Part shown: piece after piece, positions 8,496 to 16,586 of the stretch
How the letters are laid out: the number at the start of each line of letters is the position of its first letter
How positions within the stretch are numbered: the first letter of the stretch is position 1
Assembly: GCF_020215645.1 (NCBI RefSeq)
Contig: NZ_CP084058.1
Span: 620,001-684,000 of the forward strand
DNA from: Nonomuraea gerenzanensis
GTDB lineage: Bacteria; Actinomycetota; Actinomycetes; Streptosporangiales; Streptosporangiaceae
Direction: 5' to 3'
Length of the DNA: 64,000 bases
Position numbers and translations under genes: made by a program
The notes under the pieces: model-generated
Told to the model about the DNA's origin: nothing
The model's input: the letters and a program-made list of their open reading frames with translations, nothing else
Database searches by the model: none

Positions 8496-9413
8496 ATGGA
8501 CCAGCTCGCGGCGCTACTCGACGGCCCGAGAGCCCGCGGCGCCTTCCTGCTCCGCTCGATCCTCGACCCGCCCTGGTCGCTGCGCATCCAGGACGAGGCG
8601 CCGCTGTCGGTGATCGCGCAGGTGCGGGGTGAGTCGTGGATCGTCTTCGACGGGGGTGAGCCCGTCCGCCTGGAGCCCGGGCAGGTGGCGATCGCGCGCG
8701 GGCCCGAGCCGTACGTCGTGGCCGACGACCCCGCCACCAGGCCGCAGGTCGTCATCCACCCGGGCCAGCACTGCACGACCCTCGACGGCGAGGTGCTCTA
8801 CGCCTCCCTCGACCTGGGCATCCGTACGTGGGGCAACAGCGCCGACGGCGACACCGTGCTGCTCACCGGCACCTACAACCTGGAGGGCGCGGTCAGCAGG
8901 CGGCTGCTCGAAGCGCTGCCCCAGCTCATCGTGGAGCCGGGCGGCCCGATCATCGGGCTGCTCGGCGCCGAGATCGTCAAGGACGAGCCGGGCCAGGAGG
9001 CGGTCCTCGACCGGCTGCTGGACCTGCTGCTCATCGCCGTCCTGCGGGCGCACTTCGCCGCGCACGACGCGCCCGGCTGGTACCGCGCGATGAGCGACCC
9101 CGTGGTGGGCAAGGCCATGCGCATGCTGCACAACAACCCGGCCCACCCCTGGACGGTCGCCACCCTGGCCGCCGAGGTGGGCGTCTCCCGGGCCGCGCTG
9201 GCCAGGCGCTTCACCGAGCTGGTCGGCGAGCCGCCGATGTCCTTCCTCACCGACTGGCGGCTGGCGCTGGCCGCCGACCTGCTGCGCGAGCCCGACGCCA
9301 CGATCGGCTCGGTGGCCAGGAAGGTCGGCTACGGCAGCCCGTTCGCACTCAGCGCGGCCTTCAAGCGGGTGCGCGGCATCAGCCCGCAGGAACACCGGGC
9401 GGCGGCTAAGTGA
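8496..9413 (+). CDS. AraC-family transcriptional regulator with cupin sensor domain
   Basis: A 305-residue protein. The N-terminal half is an AraC-binding cupin (cupin_6 type, SVIAQVRGESWIVFDGGE...LEPGQVAIARGPEPY). The C-terminal 100 residues form two helix-turn-helix motifs: TVATLAAEVGVSRAALARRF and TIGSVARKVGYGSPFALSAA, then FKRVRGISPQEHR, the AraC signature end. It is divergent from the NmrA-like gene and probably controls it, with the intergenic 8421-8495 the likely target. The stop overlaps the GTG start of the next gene (GTGA), so the HAD protein is translationally coupled. Confidence 0.9.
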   Translation: MDQLAALLDGPRARGAFLLRSILDPPWSLRIQDEAPLSVIAQVRGESWIVFDGGEPVRLEPGQVAIARGPEPYVVADDPATRPQVVIHPGQHCTTLDGEVLYASLDLGIRTWGNSADGDTVLLTGTYNLEGAVSRRLLEALPQLIVEPGGPIIGLLGAEIVKDEPGQEAVLDRLLDLLLIAVLRAHFAAHDAPGWYRAMSDPVVGKAMRMLHNNPAHPWTVATLAAEVGVSRAALARRFTELVGEPPMSFLTDWRLALAADLLREPDATIGSVARKVGYGSPFALSAAFKRVRGISPQEHRAAAK

Positions 9414-9925
9414 AACCCCTGCTCCTGATCGACGTGGACGGCGTGCTCAACCCGATGGGCCGGCCCGCGCCGGACTTCCGCCGCTACCGCTGCACCATCG
9501 GCACCGACGTCTACACCGTGCACCTCAACCCCCGCCACGGCCGCCGCCTGCTCGAACTGGCCCTGGCCACCGGCTCCGAGCTGGTCTGGGCCACCACCTG
9601 GGAGCACCACGCCAACGACTGGATCGCCCCCCGGATCGGCCTGCCGTCCCTGCCCGTCATCACCATGGGCGCCGCCTCGGCCGCGCCCGCGAGCGAGCAC
9701 GGGGAGATGTTCAAGACCCCGCACGTGGCGGCGTACGCGGGGCAGCGGCCGTTCGTCTGGTTCGACGACCAGGTGTGGGCGGAGGACGAGGAGTATCTCA
9801 GGGTGCATCAGGGTCTGGCCGATTTCCTGCTCATCCACGTGGACCCGCGACAGGGACTGACCAGCCGACATCTGGGCATGGCACATGAATGGCTGACCCT
9901 TACAGGGTTTTCTCAGGGTTCCTGA
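9410..9925 (+). CDS. HAD-superfamily hydrolase-like protein
   Basis: A 171-residue protein. The N-terminus LLLIDVDGVLNP is HAD motif I, with the nucleophile aspartate and the D+2 acid. ELVWATTWEHHAN supplies the motif II threonine, and PFVWFDDQVWAEDEEY resembles motif IV. The lack of a large cap suggests a small-cap (C0) phosphatase acting on macromolecules or small phosphoesters; the substrate is unknown. GTG start overlaps the AraC stop by four bases. The pair AraC-HAD is likely one transcript. Confidence 0.8.
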   Translation: MKPLLLIDVDGVLNPMGRPAPDFRRYRCTIGTDVYTVHLNPRHGRRLLELALATGSELVWATTWEHHANDWIAPRIGLPSLPVITMGAASAAPASEHGEMFKTPHVAAYAGQRPFVWFDDQVWAEDEEYLRVHQGLADFLLIHVDPRQGLTSRHLGMAHEWLTLTGFSQGS

Positions 9926-9990
9926 CGGGAGTCTTGCGGCCACGCTGTCCGTTTTCCAGATAGGTCGCGAAAACCACACGGAGGAACAGC

Positions 9991-10185
9991 ATGTACCGCT
10001 CTCGTGAGCACCGGATCATCGCAGGCGTCTGCGGCGGGCTCGCCGACAAGATGGGCCTGCCGCCCACCCTCGTACGGATCCTCTGGCTGCTGCTGTCGCT
10101 CATCCCCGGACCGCTCTGGGTCGTCTACGTCGTGATGTGGATCCTCGTCCCGGAAGCGCCGAAGGGTTACCGTACGGCCGCCTGA
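9991..10185 (+). CDS. PspC-domain small membrane protein
   Basis: A 64-residue protein consisting of a single PspC domain: MYRSREHRIIAGVCGGLAD at the N-terminus and one hydrophobic segment (LVRILWLLLSLIPGPLWVVYVVMWILVP). In other bacteria PspC domains take part in phage-shock or envelope-stress sensing; single-domain versions are common in actinomycetes. A GGAGG lies just ahead of ATG. It is followed by a strong hairpin at 10202, so it is probably monocistronic. Confidence 0.9.
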   Translation: MYRSREHRIIAGVCGGLADKMGLPPTLVRILWLLLSLIPGPLWVVYVVMWILVPEAPKGYRTAA

Positions 10186-10201
10186 CCTGAGGAGCTCGCC
10201 A

Positions 10202-10229
10202 AGGGGGCGCTGCCGCCTGGCAGCCCCCT
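10202..10229 (+). terminator. Stem-loop terminator after the pspC-like gene
   Basis: AGGGG and GCTGCC on the left pair with GGCAGC and CCCCT on the right around a GCCT loop, with a two-base bulge. There is no U-tract, which is normal for high-GC actinomycetes. Confidence 0.7.
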
Positions 10230-10285
10230 CGGGCCGGCGCATATTCGGTTGTGAGCCGTGAGCCGCCTCCCTGATGATGGCCGCC

Positions 10286-10867
10286 ATGACGACGACTCGA
10301 CGTGCGGACATGTTCACCGAGGACGGCCGGCCCTCCGACGACGACCCCCGCGAGCACGGCCCCCGGCTCGGCGACGAGCGCGGCACGCTGGCCGAATCCC
10401 TGCGCTGCCTGCGGCTCACGCTGGAGCTGAAGTGCGCGGGCCTGGACGCGGAGGCCATGGCCCGCCGGGCGGTGGAGCCGTCCACGATGTCGCTGCTGGG
10501 CCTGGTGCGGCACCTGGCCGAGGTGGAGCGGGCGACGTTCCGCAGGCTGATGGCGGGGCAGGACGTGCCCAAGCTGTACACCTCCGACACCGACCGTGAC
10601 GGTGACTTCGACGGTGCCGTCGCCGATCCCGAGGTGGTGGCGCAGGCGTGGCGGGCGTGGCGCGAGGAGGTGGAGTTCTCCACGCGATTCCTGGCCGAGG
10701 CGCCGAGCCTGGACATCACCGCCGACGACCCGCAGAACCTGCACGGCAGCGGCGGCGGCGCGATGTCGCTGCGCGAGGTGGTGATCGGCATGATCGAGGA
10801 GTACGCCCGCCACATGGGGCACGTGGACCTGCTGCGCGAGCGCATCGACGGGCGGATCGGCCAGTAG
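10286..10867 (+). CDS. DinB-superfamily (DUF664) protein
   Basis: A 193-residue four-helix-bundle protein (an in-frame ATG at 10274 would add four residues). STMSLLGLVRHLAEVERATF and MIEEYARHMGHVDLLRERIDG carry the histidines expected for the metal triad of DinB/DUF664 proteins, some of which are mycothiol- or bacillithiol-dependent transferases. The related Streptomyces mini-circle protein has the same architecture. No partner gene indicates the substrate. It ends 44 bases before lipB on the same strand. Confidence 0.8.
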   Translation: MTTTRRADMFTEDGRPSDDDPREHGPRLGDERGTLAESLRCLRLTLELKCAGLDAEAMARRAVEPSTMSLLGLVRHLAEVERATFRRLMAGQDVPKLYTSDTDRDGDFDGAVADPEVVAQAWRAWREEVEFSTRFLAEAPSLDITADDPQNLHGSGGGAMSLREVVIGMIEEYARHMGHVDLLRERIDGRIGQ

Positions 10868-10911
10868 GAGGCGGGTGCCGGGGAGGGCGGGCAGCGGCAT
10901 ATCCTCGAAGC

Positions 10912-11547
10912 ATGAGGGCAAGGCCGCTGACGCTCATCCAGGATGAGCTCGTCGAGTACGACCAGGCGATGGAGCGCATGACCGACCTCGTCGGGCAGCG
11001 CCAACGGGACGAGCGGCCGGACACGCTCTGGCTGCTGAGCCACCCGTCCGTCTACACCGTCGGGCGCCGCACCCCGCTCGACCACCTGCCCGACCCCACG
11101 CGCGGCATCCCGGTCGTCGAGACCGGCCGCGGCGGCCAGCTCACCTACCACGGTCCCGGGCAGCTCGTCGGTTACCTCGTCGTCAAGCTCGACGAGGGCG
11201 AGGGCATCGTCGACTACGTGCGCGAGGTCGAGCTGAGGCTGGTCGAGGCGCTGGGCAAGCTGGGGCTGGCGGCCGAGCGGCGGGACACGCCGCCGGGCTC
11301 GGAGCTGCTGACCGGGGTCTGGACGGTGGAGACCGGCCGCAAGATCATCTCCATCGGGATGCGGCAGAGCCGGGGCGTCACCAGTCACGGGTTCGCGCTC
11401 AACGTCGACGGTGACCTGACGCCGTGGAGCTGGGCCGTGGCCTGCGGGATGCCCGATGTGGACATGACCTCGGTCAAGCGTGAGCTGGGTGACACCGCGA
11501 TGGCCGACGTGCGCGCGGTCGTGGCGGAGGCGTTCGAAGCGTCCTGA
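10912..11547 (+). CDS. lipB: Octanoyltransferase LipB
   Basis: A 211-residue enzyme that moves octanoyl groups from acyl carrier protein to lipoyl-domain lysines. The family signature RGGQLTYHGPGQLVGYLVV is intact, followed by the lysine of GRKIISIGMRQSRGVTSHGFALNV and the catalytic cysteine in VACGMPDVDMTS. ATG at 10912 gives the standard length. lipA, its usual neighbour in actinomycetes, is not nearby, so this may be a second copy or a relocated one. Confidence 0.92.
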   Translation: MRARPLTLIQDELVEYDQAMERMTDLVGQRQRDERPDTLWLLSHPSVYTVGRRTPLDHLPDPTRGIPVVETGRGGQLTYHGPGQLVGYLVVKLDEGEGIVDYVREVELRLVEALGKLGLAAERRDTPPGSELLTGVWTVETGRKIISIGMRQSRGVTSHGFALNVDGDLTPWSWAVACGMPDVDMTSVKRELGDTAMADVRAVVAEAFEAS

Positions 11548-11669
11548 CCGGCGGAGGTCATCCTCGGGAGGAAATATTGTCATTCCTCCCCGTTCGTGTC
11601 TCTTGATAGGCGATGATCCAGTCTTGGTCGCACGCCCCGACGGGGGGATCGACTGAAGATTGGAGCACA

Positions 11670-13184
11670 GTGCGAAAGAGGTTCACCCTGCTCGCCGCCG
11701 CCTTAATGGCGATGGCGACACTGTCGTCCGTCGCGCCCGCGAACGCGGAGACGACCGAGGCCACGCGGACGATCACCTGGGCACCCTGCGAGGAGGAGCC
11801 GACCGCCGAGTGCGGCAAGCTGACCGTCCCGATCGACTGGTCCAAGCCTGACGGGCCGACCGTCGACATCGCCGTGGCCCGGCGCAAGGCCACCGACCCG
11901 GCCGCCCGCATCGGCTCGCTCGTGATCAACCCGGGCGGTCCCGGCGGCTCCGGCGTGGAGGCCGCGTACGGCGCCACCTGGTTCACCGACGAGCTGCAGA
12001 AGCGGTTCGACATCGTCGGCTTCGACCCCCGGGGCGTGGGGCGCAGCAACCCGGTGATCTGCTCGGCGTCGGTCTACAACCAGATGCCGCACACCGTCAT
12101 GAAGAGCCAGGCCGACTTCGACGCCTGGAACGCCTTCACCAAGAAGCTGCACGCCGACTGCCGCCAGCGCACCGGCCCGCTGTACGACCACGTCGACTCC
12201 AAGGACGTGGCCCGCGACCTGGACGCCCTGCGCGCCGCCCTGGGTGAGGAGAAGCTGACCTACTACGGCATCTCCTACGGCACGCTGATCGGCCAGATGT
12301 ACGCCGAGCTGTTCCCGGACCGCGTCCGGGCGCTCGGCCTCGACAGCAACATGGACCACAGCCTGGGCGTGGCGGGCTTCCTGTCCACCGAGGCGATCGC
12401 GGTCGAGGACGCCTTCGACCAGTTCGTCGGCTGGTGCGAGCAGGAGCCGAGCTGCGTGCTGCACGGCCAGGACGTCCGGGCGATCTGGAAGAGCCTGCTG
12501 GACAAGGCGCGCCGGGGCGAGCTCGTCTATCCGAGCACCGGCACCAAGATGACCGAGCTGCAGGTCATCTACAACGCCGCGCTGGGCAACGAGGGCCCCG
12601 ACTGGGTGACGCTGAGCCAGACGATCAACTGGCTGAACGGCGGCGCCGAGCCGGACTGGGTGCCTCCGCTGCCGGGGCGCGGGCCGGTCGAGGGTGACGT
12701 GGCGTACCTGCCGACCGCGATCCTCTGCCAGGACTACAACCTCAAGCTGCGCAACTACACCGAGTACGCCGCGCTGATGAAGGTGTCCGGCAAGCTGGCG
12801 CCGGACACGCGGTACCACCCGTACCCGACCGACGACCTGCCGATCTGCATGAACTACCCGACCACCAACCCGCCGCACGAGCTGAACTACACGGGCGACG
12901 CCCCGATCCTGCTCGGCAACTCGCTGCACGACCCGGCGACGCCGTGGATCTGGTCGGCCAACGCCGCCCGCCAGCTCGGCTCCAAGGCGGTGCTGCTCAC
13001 GTACGAGGGCTGGGGTCACCGCATCTACGGCAAGGACAAGTGCCAGACCGACATCTTCGACGAGTACCTGATCTCGCTGAAGGTGCCCGCGAACGGCACG
13101 CGCTGCGCCGTGGGCACGCCTGAGGAGACGTTCAAGCTCAGGAGCGCGAAGCCGGCCTGGCCGACGGACAAGCTCTCCTGGTAG
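11670..13184 (+). CDS. Secreted alpha/beta-hydrolase, tripeptidyl aminopeptidase-like (SlpD/SlpE type)
   Basis: GTG at 11670 with GGAG upstream gives a 504-residue preprotein. A signal peptide (KRFTLLAAALMAMATLSS...ANA) ends near residue 27. The mature part has the oxyanion motif VINPGGPGGSGVEAAYG, FDPRGVGRSNPV, the nucleophile elbow YYGISYGTLIG, and a C-terminal TAP-like domain with the acid (LHDPATPW) and histidine (EGWGHRIYG). This family cleaves N-terminal peptides from secreted proteins. A 57-base upstream extension to 11613 lacks a signal-like start. Confidence 0.9.
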   Translation: MRKRFTLLAAALMAMATLSSVAPANAETTEATRTITWAPCEEEPTAECGKLTVPIDWSKPDGPTVDIAVARRKATDPAARIGSLVINPGGPGGSGVEAAYGATWFTDELQKRFDIVGFDPRGVGRSNPVICSASVYNQMPHTVMKSQADFDAWNAFTKKLHADCRQRTGPLYDHVDSKDVARDLDALRAALGEEKLTYYGISYGTLIGQMYAELFPDRVRALGLDSNMDHSLGVAGFLSTEAIAVEDAFDQFVGWCEQEPSCVLHGQDVRAIWKSLLDKARRGELVYPSTGTKMTELQVIYNAALGNEGPDWVTLSQTINWLNGGAEPDWVPPLPGRGPVEGDVAYLPTAILCQDYNLKLRNYTEYAALMKVSGKLAPDTRYHPYPTDDLPICMNYPTTNPPHELNYTGDAPILLGNSLHDPATPWIWSANAARQLGSKAVLLTYEGWGHRIYGKDKCQTDIFDEYLISLKVPANGTRCAVGTPEETFKLRSAKPAWPTDKLSW

Positions 13185-13187
13185 GGC

Positions 13188-13218
13188 CGATGGGTACGGC
13201 GTGAGGCCGTACCCATCG
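13188..13218. terminator. Bidirectional stem-loop terminator
   Basis: A perfect 13-base inverted repeat (CGATGGGTACGGC and its complement) with a 5-base loop sits exactly between the convergent hydrolase and permease genes. Confidence 0.88.
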
Positions 13219-13224
13219 TGACGT

Positions 13225-14754
13225 TCACGCGGCAGGGACCTCGTCGATCGTGCGGCGGGGTCCCGTGAACCAGTGGCGGGCCGACAGGGCCCACCACAGC
13301 GCGATCCCGATCAGCACCACGCCGACGGCGATCGGCGCGTAGTTGACCGAGGTCCAGGTGAAGTCGGGGGTGCCCGGCACGCCGGCCGGCGAGAACGGCA
13401 TGATGAAGTAGATCGAGACGATCACGATCTCGACGCAGGCGATCCAGCACAGCGCCTTGTACTTCTTGCCCAGCGTCCACGGGCCGGTCTGGAAGGCGTC
13501 GCCCATCCGCAGCCGGAGCCAGATCGGGATGAGGAAGGCCAGGTAGAGCCCGATGACGGCGATGGAGACGACGGCGTAGAAGGCGACCGGCGTGGTCAGG
13601 CCGGGAGGGGCGTAGAGGGCGGGCAACGTGATCAGGGCGGCGGCGACGCAGCCCGCGATGATCGCGTTGACGGGGGTGCGGTTGCGGTCCACCTTCGACC
13701 ACAGGCGCCAGCCGGGCACGGCGCCGTCGCGCGAGAACGCGTACGTCATCCGGGACATCGAGGTCACGCAGCTCATCCCGCAGAAGAACTGGCCGATCGT
13801 GGAGATCGCGAAGATGGCCGTGGCGAGCGGGGACGACAGCGCGGTGTCGAAGATGGTGCCGACGAATCCGGCGTTCTTATTGATCTCGTCCACGTGGGTG
13901 GCGGCGAACAGGAACGACAGCAGCAGGATCCAGCCGCCGATGGCCGAGTAGAAGATCGACTGCCACAGGCCGCGGGCCGCGCTCCTGGCCGCGCCCTGGG
14001 TCTCCTCCGACACGTGCGCGCAGGCGTCGAAGCCGGTGATCGTGTACTGGGTGAGCAGGAAGCCGAGCGGCAGCACGTACAGCCAGAAGGGCAGTCCCTC
14101 CGAGCCGTCGCCGAAGCCCGAGTTGTTGTTGGTGCCGAAGAAGACGAACGAGGCCGACTGGTGGTTCTCCGGGGCGAAGATCAGGATGGCCACGATGATC
14201 GCGGCGCCGGCCACGTGCCACCAGACGCTCACGTTCTGCAGGAGCGAGATCAGCTTGTGGCTGTAGATGTTGATCAGCGCGTGCAGCGCGAGGATGATCA
14301 CGAAGAGGAGGAACGCCTGGGGCAGAGTGCCCTCCCAGGCGCCGCCGGTCAGGCGGTTCAGGGTGATGTTGAGGAAGGTCGCGCAGCCGTAGTCGACCGA
14401 CGCGGTGACGGCGACGAGGCCGATGAGGTTGAGCCAGCCGGTGAACCAGCCGTGGATCGGCTTGCCCAGCTTGGCGGCCCACCAGTAGATGCCGCCGGCC
14501 GTCGGGTACGCCGACACCAGCTCCGACATGCAGAAACCGATGATCAGGATGAACAGGGAGATCAGCGGCCAGCCCCAGGAGATGGCGATGGGGCCGCCGT
14601 TGTTCCATGCTTGTCCGAAAGTCGTGAAGCAGCCGGCGAGGATGGAGATGATCGAGAAGGAGATGGCGAAGTTCGAGAAGCCGCTCCAGGTGCGTGCCAG
14701 CTCCTGCTTGTAGCCGAGCTCGGCCAGTCGCCTGGAATCCTCTTCAGTGGTCAT
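13225..14754 (-). CDS. APC-family amino acid permease
   Basis: A 509-residue transporter with about twelve hydrophobic segments. The start MTTEEDSRRLAELGYKQEL, then TWSGFSNFAISFSIISILAG, matches the ACT/GABA-permease-like branch of the amino acid-polyamine-organocation family. ATG at 14754 is preceded by GGGAG on the minus strand; an upstream extension to 14826 is arginine-rich and unlikely. A palindromic operator-like site lies 36 bases upstream. Substrate is probably an amino acid or GABA, but sequence alone does not settle it. Confidence 0.9.
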   Translation of the reverse strand: MTTEEDSRRLAELGYKQELARTWSGFSNFAISFSIISILAGCFTTFGQAWNNGGPIAISWGWPLISLFILIIGFCMSELVSAYPTAGGIYWWAAKLGKPIHGWFTGWLNLIGLVAVTASVDYGCATFLNITLNRLTGGAWEGTLPQAFLLFVIILALHALINIYSHKLISLLQNVSVWWHVAGAAIIVAILIFAPENHQSASFVFFGTNNNSGFGDGSEGLPFWLYVLPLGFLLTQYTITGFDACAHVSEETQGAARSAARGLWQSIFYSAIGGWILLLSFLFAATHVDEINKNAGFVGTIFDTALSSPLATAIFAISTIGQFFCGMSCVTSMSRMTYAFSRDGAVPGWRLWSKVDRNRTPVNAIIAGCVAAALITLPALYAPPGLTTPVAFYAVVSIAVIGLYLAFLIPIWLRLRMGDAFQTGPWTLGKKYKALCWIACVEIVIVSIYFIMPFSPAGVPGTPDFTWTSVNYAPIAVGVVLIGIALWWALSARHWFTGPRRTIDEVPAA

Positions 14755-14790
14755 TGAGGTCTCCCTGGGGGGCGCGGAGGACGCTCCTTT

Positions 14791-14808
14791 TGGTCTACGT
14801 CTAGACCA
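14791..14808. promoter_or_regulatory. GntR-type palindromic operator upstream of the permease
   Basis: TGGTCTA and TAGACCA form a perfect 7-base inverted repeat with a 4-base spacer. GGTCTAGACC-like half-sites are typical of the HutC/DasR branch of GntR regulators, though classical DasR sites have no such spacer. The position fits control of the amino acid permease. No GntR gene is adjacent. Confidence 0.55.
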
Positions 14809-14904
14809 TTTCTTTCCAGGGGACAAGGCGTTACAGCGGGGTTTCGGTCTCGTCAGGTGAGGCGGTGGTCTCCTCGCCGGGCCGGGAGAAGACCACCGCG
14901 GGGC

Positions 14905-15441
14905 TCAGGCGAACGCCTCCGTGGCCGCCTGGCAGAACGCCTTGAGGTCGTCCGGCTTGCGGCTGGTGACCAGGGTGTTGGGTCCGCCGGTGCAGATCAT
15001 GACCTCCTTGTCGACCCACGTGGCCCCGGCGTTGCGCAGGTCGGTCTGCAGGCTGGGCCAGGACGTCAGGGTCCGGCCGCGCACGACGTCCGCCTCGATC
15101 AGGGTCCACGGCGCGTGGCAGATCGCGGCGACCGGTTTGCCCGCGTCGAAGAACGATCGCACGAACCGTACGGCCTCCGGCACCGTGCGCAGGAAGTCCG
15201 GGTTCGCGACGCCGCCCGGCAGCACGAGACCGTCGTAGGACGAGGCCTCTTCCACCGTTTCGTCCACGGCGAAGGTGTCCGCCTTGTCCAGGTGGTTGAA
15301 CCCCTGGATCTGGCCGGGAGAGGTCGAGACGAGCCGGGGCGTGCCGCCCGCCTGCTTGACCGCCTTCCACGGCTCCGTGAGCTCCACCTGCTCGACTCCC
15401 TCGGGGGCGACCAGGAAAGCGATGGTCTTGCCGTCCAGCAT
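14905..15441 (-). CDS. DJ-1/PfpI-family protein
   Basis: A 178-residue class I glutamine-amidotransferase-like protein. The nucleophile elbow is PVAAICHAPWTLIEA, with cysteine followed by histidine; an acidic residue in YDGLVLPGGVANPD and the end TSRKPDDLKAFC complete the PfpI pattern. Related proteins act as chaperones, glyoxalase III-type hydratases or deglycases. ATG at 15441 has AGGGAGG upstream and matches the family start (LDGKTIAFLVAPEGVEQ); an earlier ATG at 15465 adds eight residues. Confidence 0.9.
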   Translation of the reverse strand: MLDGKTIAFLVAPEGVEQVELTEPWKAVKQAGGTPRLVSTSPGQIQGFNHLDKADTFAVDETVEEASSYDGLVLPGGVANPDFLRTVPEAVRFVRSFFDAGKPVAAICHAPWTLIEADVVRGRTLTSWPSLQTDLRNAGATWVDKEVMICTGGPNTLVTSRKPDDLKAFCQAATEAFA

Positions 15442-15499
15442 GTGACTGCCCTCCCTTGTTTCCACCCCTCTTTCCGTGACCGGCGGATGTATGCGTCTT

Positions 15500-15516
15500 T
15501 ACCTCTAGGGGGTATA
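15500..15516. promoter_or_regulatory. CsoR-like copper operator upstream of copZ
   Basis: The sequence TACCTCTAGGGGGTATA is a near-palindrome resembling the G-tract operators bound by CsoR/RcnR-family copper repressors (TACCCC..GGGGTA). It lies 38 bases upstream of the copper chaperone start. No csoR or copA gene is visible in the window, so the regulator would act in trans. Confidence 0.6.
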
Positions 15517-15553
15517 TTGGGTGACACGAGAGCCGAGAGTGAGGAGTGTGACC

Positions 15554-15817
15554 ATGACTGTCGCGACGTACCAGGTGGACGGCATGACCTGCGGCCACTG
15601 CGTGAGCGCCGTGACCGAGGAGGTCGGCAAGGTGACCGGCGTGAGCGGGGTCGAGGTCGATCTGGCCAGCGGGGCGGTGACCGTGACCAGCGCGGCGCCG
15701 ATCGATGCCGCGCTGATCGGCGCCGCGGTGTCGGAGGCCGGTTACGAGCTGGGCGGCAAGGTCGACCTGCTGCCCCAGGCGGGCGGGTCGTGCTGCGGCT
15801 CCGGCGGCTGCCACTAG
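15554..15817 (+). CDS. copZ: Copper chaperone CopZ-like HMA protein with Cys-rich tail
   Basis: An 87-residue heavy-metal-associated domain with the metal site GMTCGHC at residues 12-18 and the ferredoxin-like fold pattern (VSAVTEEVGKVTGVSGVEVD). The tail GGSCCGSGGCH adds three more cysteines and a histidine, unusual for CopZ and possibly a second metal site. ATG at 15554 follows GAGGAG. It presumably hands copper to a P-type ATPase encoded elsewhere. Confidence 0.9.
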   Translation: MTVATYQVDGMTCGHCVSAVTEEVGKVTGVSGVEVDLASGAVTVTSAAPIDAALIGAAVSEAGYELGGKVDLLPQAGGSCCGSGGCH

Positions 15818-15990
15818 TTCACCAGCGCGGCGGCGGCCCGGCTGCGCTCGGCGGCCCGCTTGCGCTCGGCGTCGCGGCTGCGCTCGGCGTCGCGGCTGCC
15901 GAGGTGGACGGTGTGGCCGGCCTCGGCGGGCCGGCGGGCGGTCTCGAAGCCGAGGCCCTTGATCGCTCCGGTGGTCAGCGCCGTCGTCGT
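15814..15990 (-). pseudogene. Short-chain dehydrogenase N-terminal remnant
   Basis: Minus-strand reading gives ALTTGAIKGLGFETARRPAE, then AGHTVHLGSRDAERSR, an SDR Rossmann start (TGxxxGLGxE) with the NADP-type arginine after beta-2. It then runs into 18-base tandem repeats (RDAERS/RDAERK/RAAERS) and stops at a codon overlapping the copZ stop. About 58 codons remain of a usual 250, so no active site is present. The start is uncertain. Confidence 0.6.
15838..15899. repeat. 18-bp tandem repeat in the SDR remnant
   Basis: Units close to TGCGCTCGGCGTCGCGGC repeat about three and a half times, the first copy reading GGCCCGCT where later copies read GTCGCGGC. The repeat sits exactly at the truncation end of the SDR remnant, so expansion and decay may be linked. 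Confidence 0.75.
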
Positions 15991-16090
15991 GCTCCCCGGC
16001 GTGCGGCGCGGCTCCCCGAGCAGCCATCCGTCCGGTTTTCCTGGGACTGGCAGTGCCGGGAACGCGGCTGGGCACGCAGCCGATGATGGG

Positions 16091-16438
16091 CTAGCGCTGC
16101 CGGGTGCGCAGTCGATGGTGGACCAGCCAGCAGGCGGCGGCGCCCACGGCGTACCAGAGCAGGTCGGGCGGGTTGAACGTGCTGCCCAGCACCGGTCGCA
16201 GCAGCTCGGGGATCTCCCAGAGCTGGGCGAGCTCGATCGCCCAGCTCAGCCCGGCCGACACCGCCGCGGCCACCCAGGGCCGCACCCTGGGCAGGGCGAG
16301 CACGACGAGCGCGTAGATCAGTGCGGTGTAGAGGGCGTCACCGGCATACTTCGGCACAGGCCCGTCCCAGAGCGCGCGGACGCCGAGCCCGCACGCGACG
16401 ATCACCACGCAGGTTAGGGCGGTCAGCAGACGGGGCAC
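16091..16438 (-). CDS. DUF2809 membrane protein
   Basis: A 115-residue protein with four hydrophobic segments and the conserved features of DUF2809: GLGVRALW, a KYAGDALYTALIYALVVL segment, SWAIELAQLWEIPELLRP and FNPPDLLWYAVGA. The invariant acidic residues within and beside membrane segments suggest a transport or sensor role, but the family has no known function. It stands alone. Confidence 0.88.
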   Translation of the reverse strand: MPRLLTALTCVVIVACGLGVRALWDGPVPKYAGDALYTALIYALVVLALPRVRPWVAAAVSAGLSWAIELAQLWEIPELLRPVLGSTFNPPDLLWYAVGAAACWLVHHRLRTRQR

Positions 16439-16586
16439 CAGCTCAACGTAGTGCCACGTGCGCTGAAAATTTACACCGCCAAAGGAAACGAAGGTGAAAC
16501 AATTTTCCGCACCTCGTTGACATGCGGACTCCGTATGGTGTGCCTTTCTCTACACAGGAACCCCCCTGCCTGAAGGTGAGGCACTC

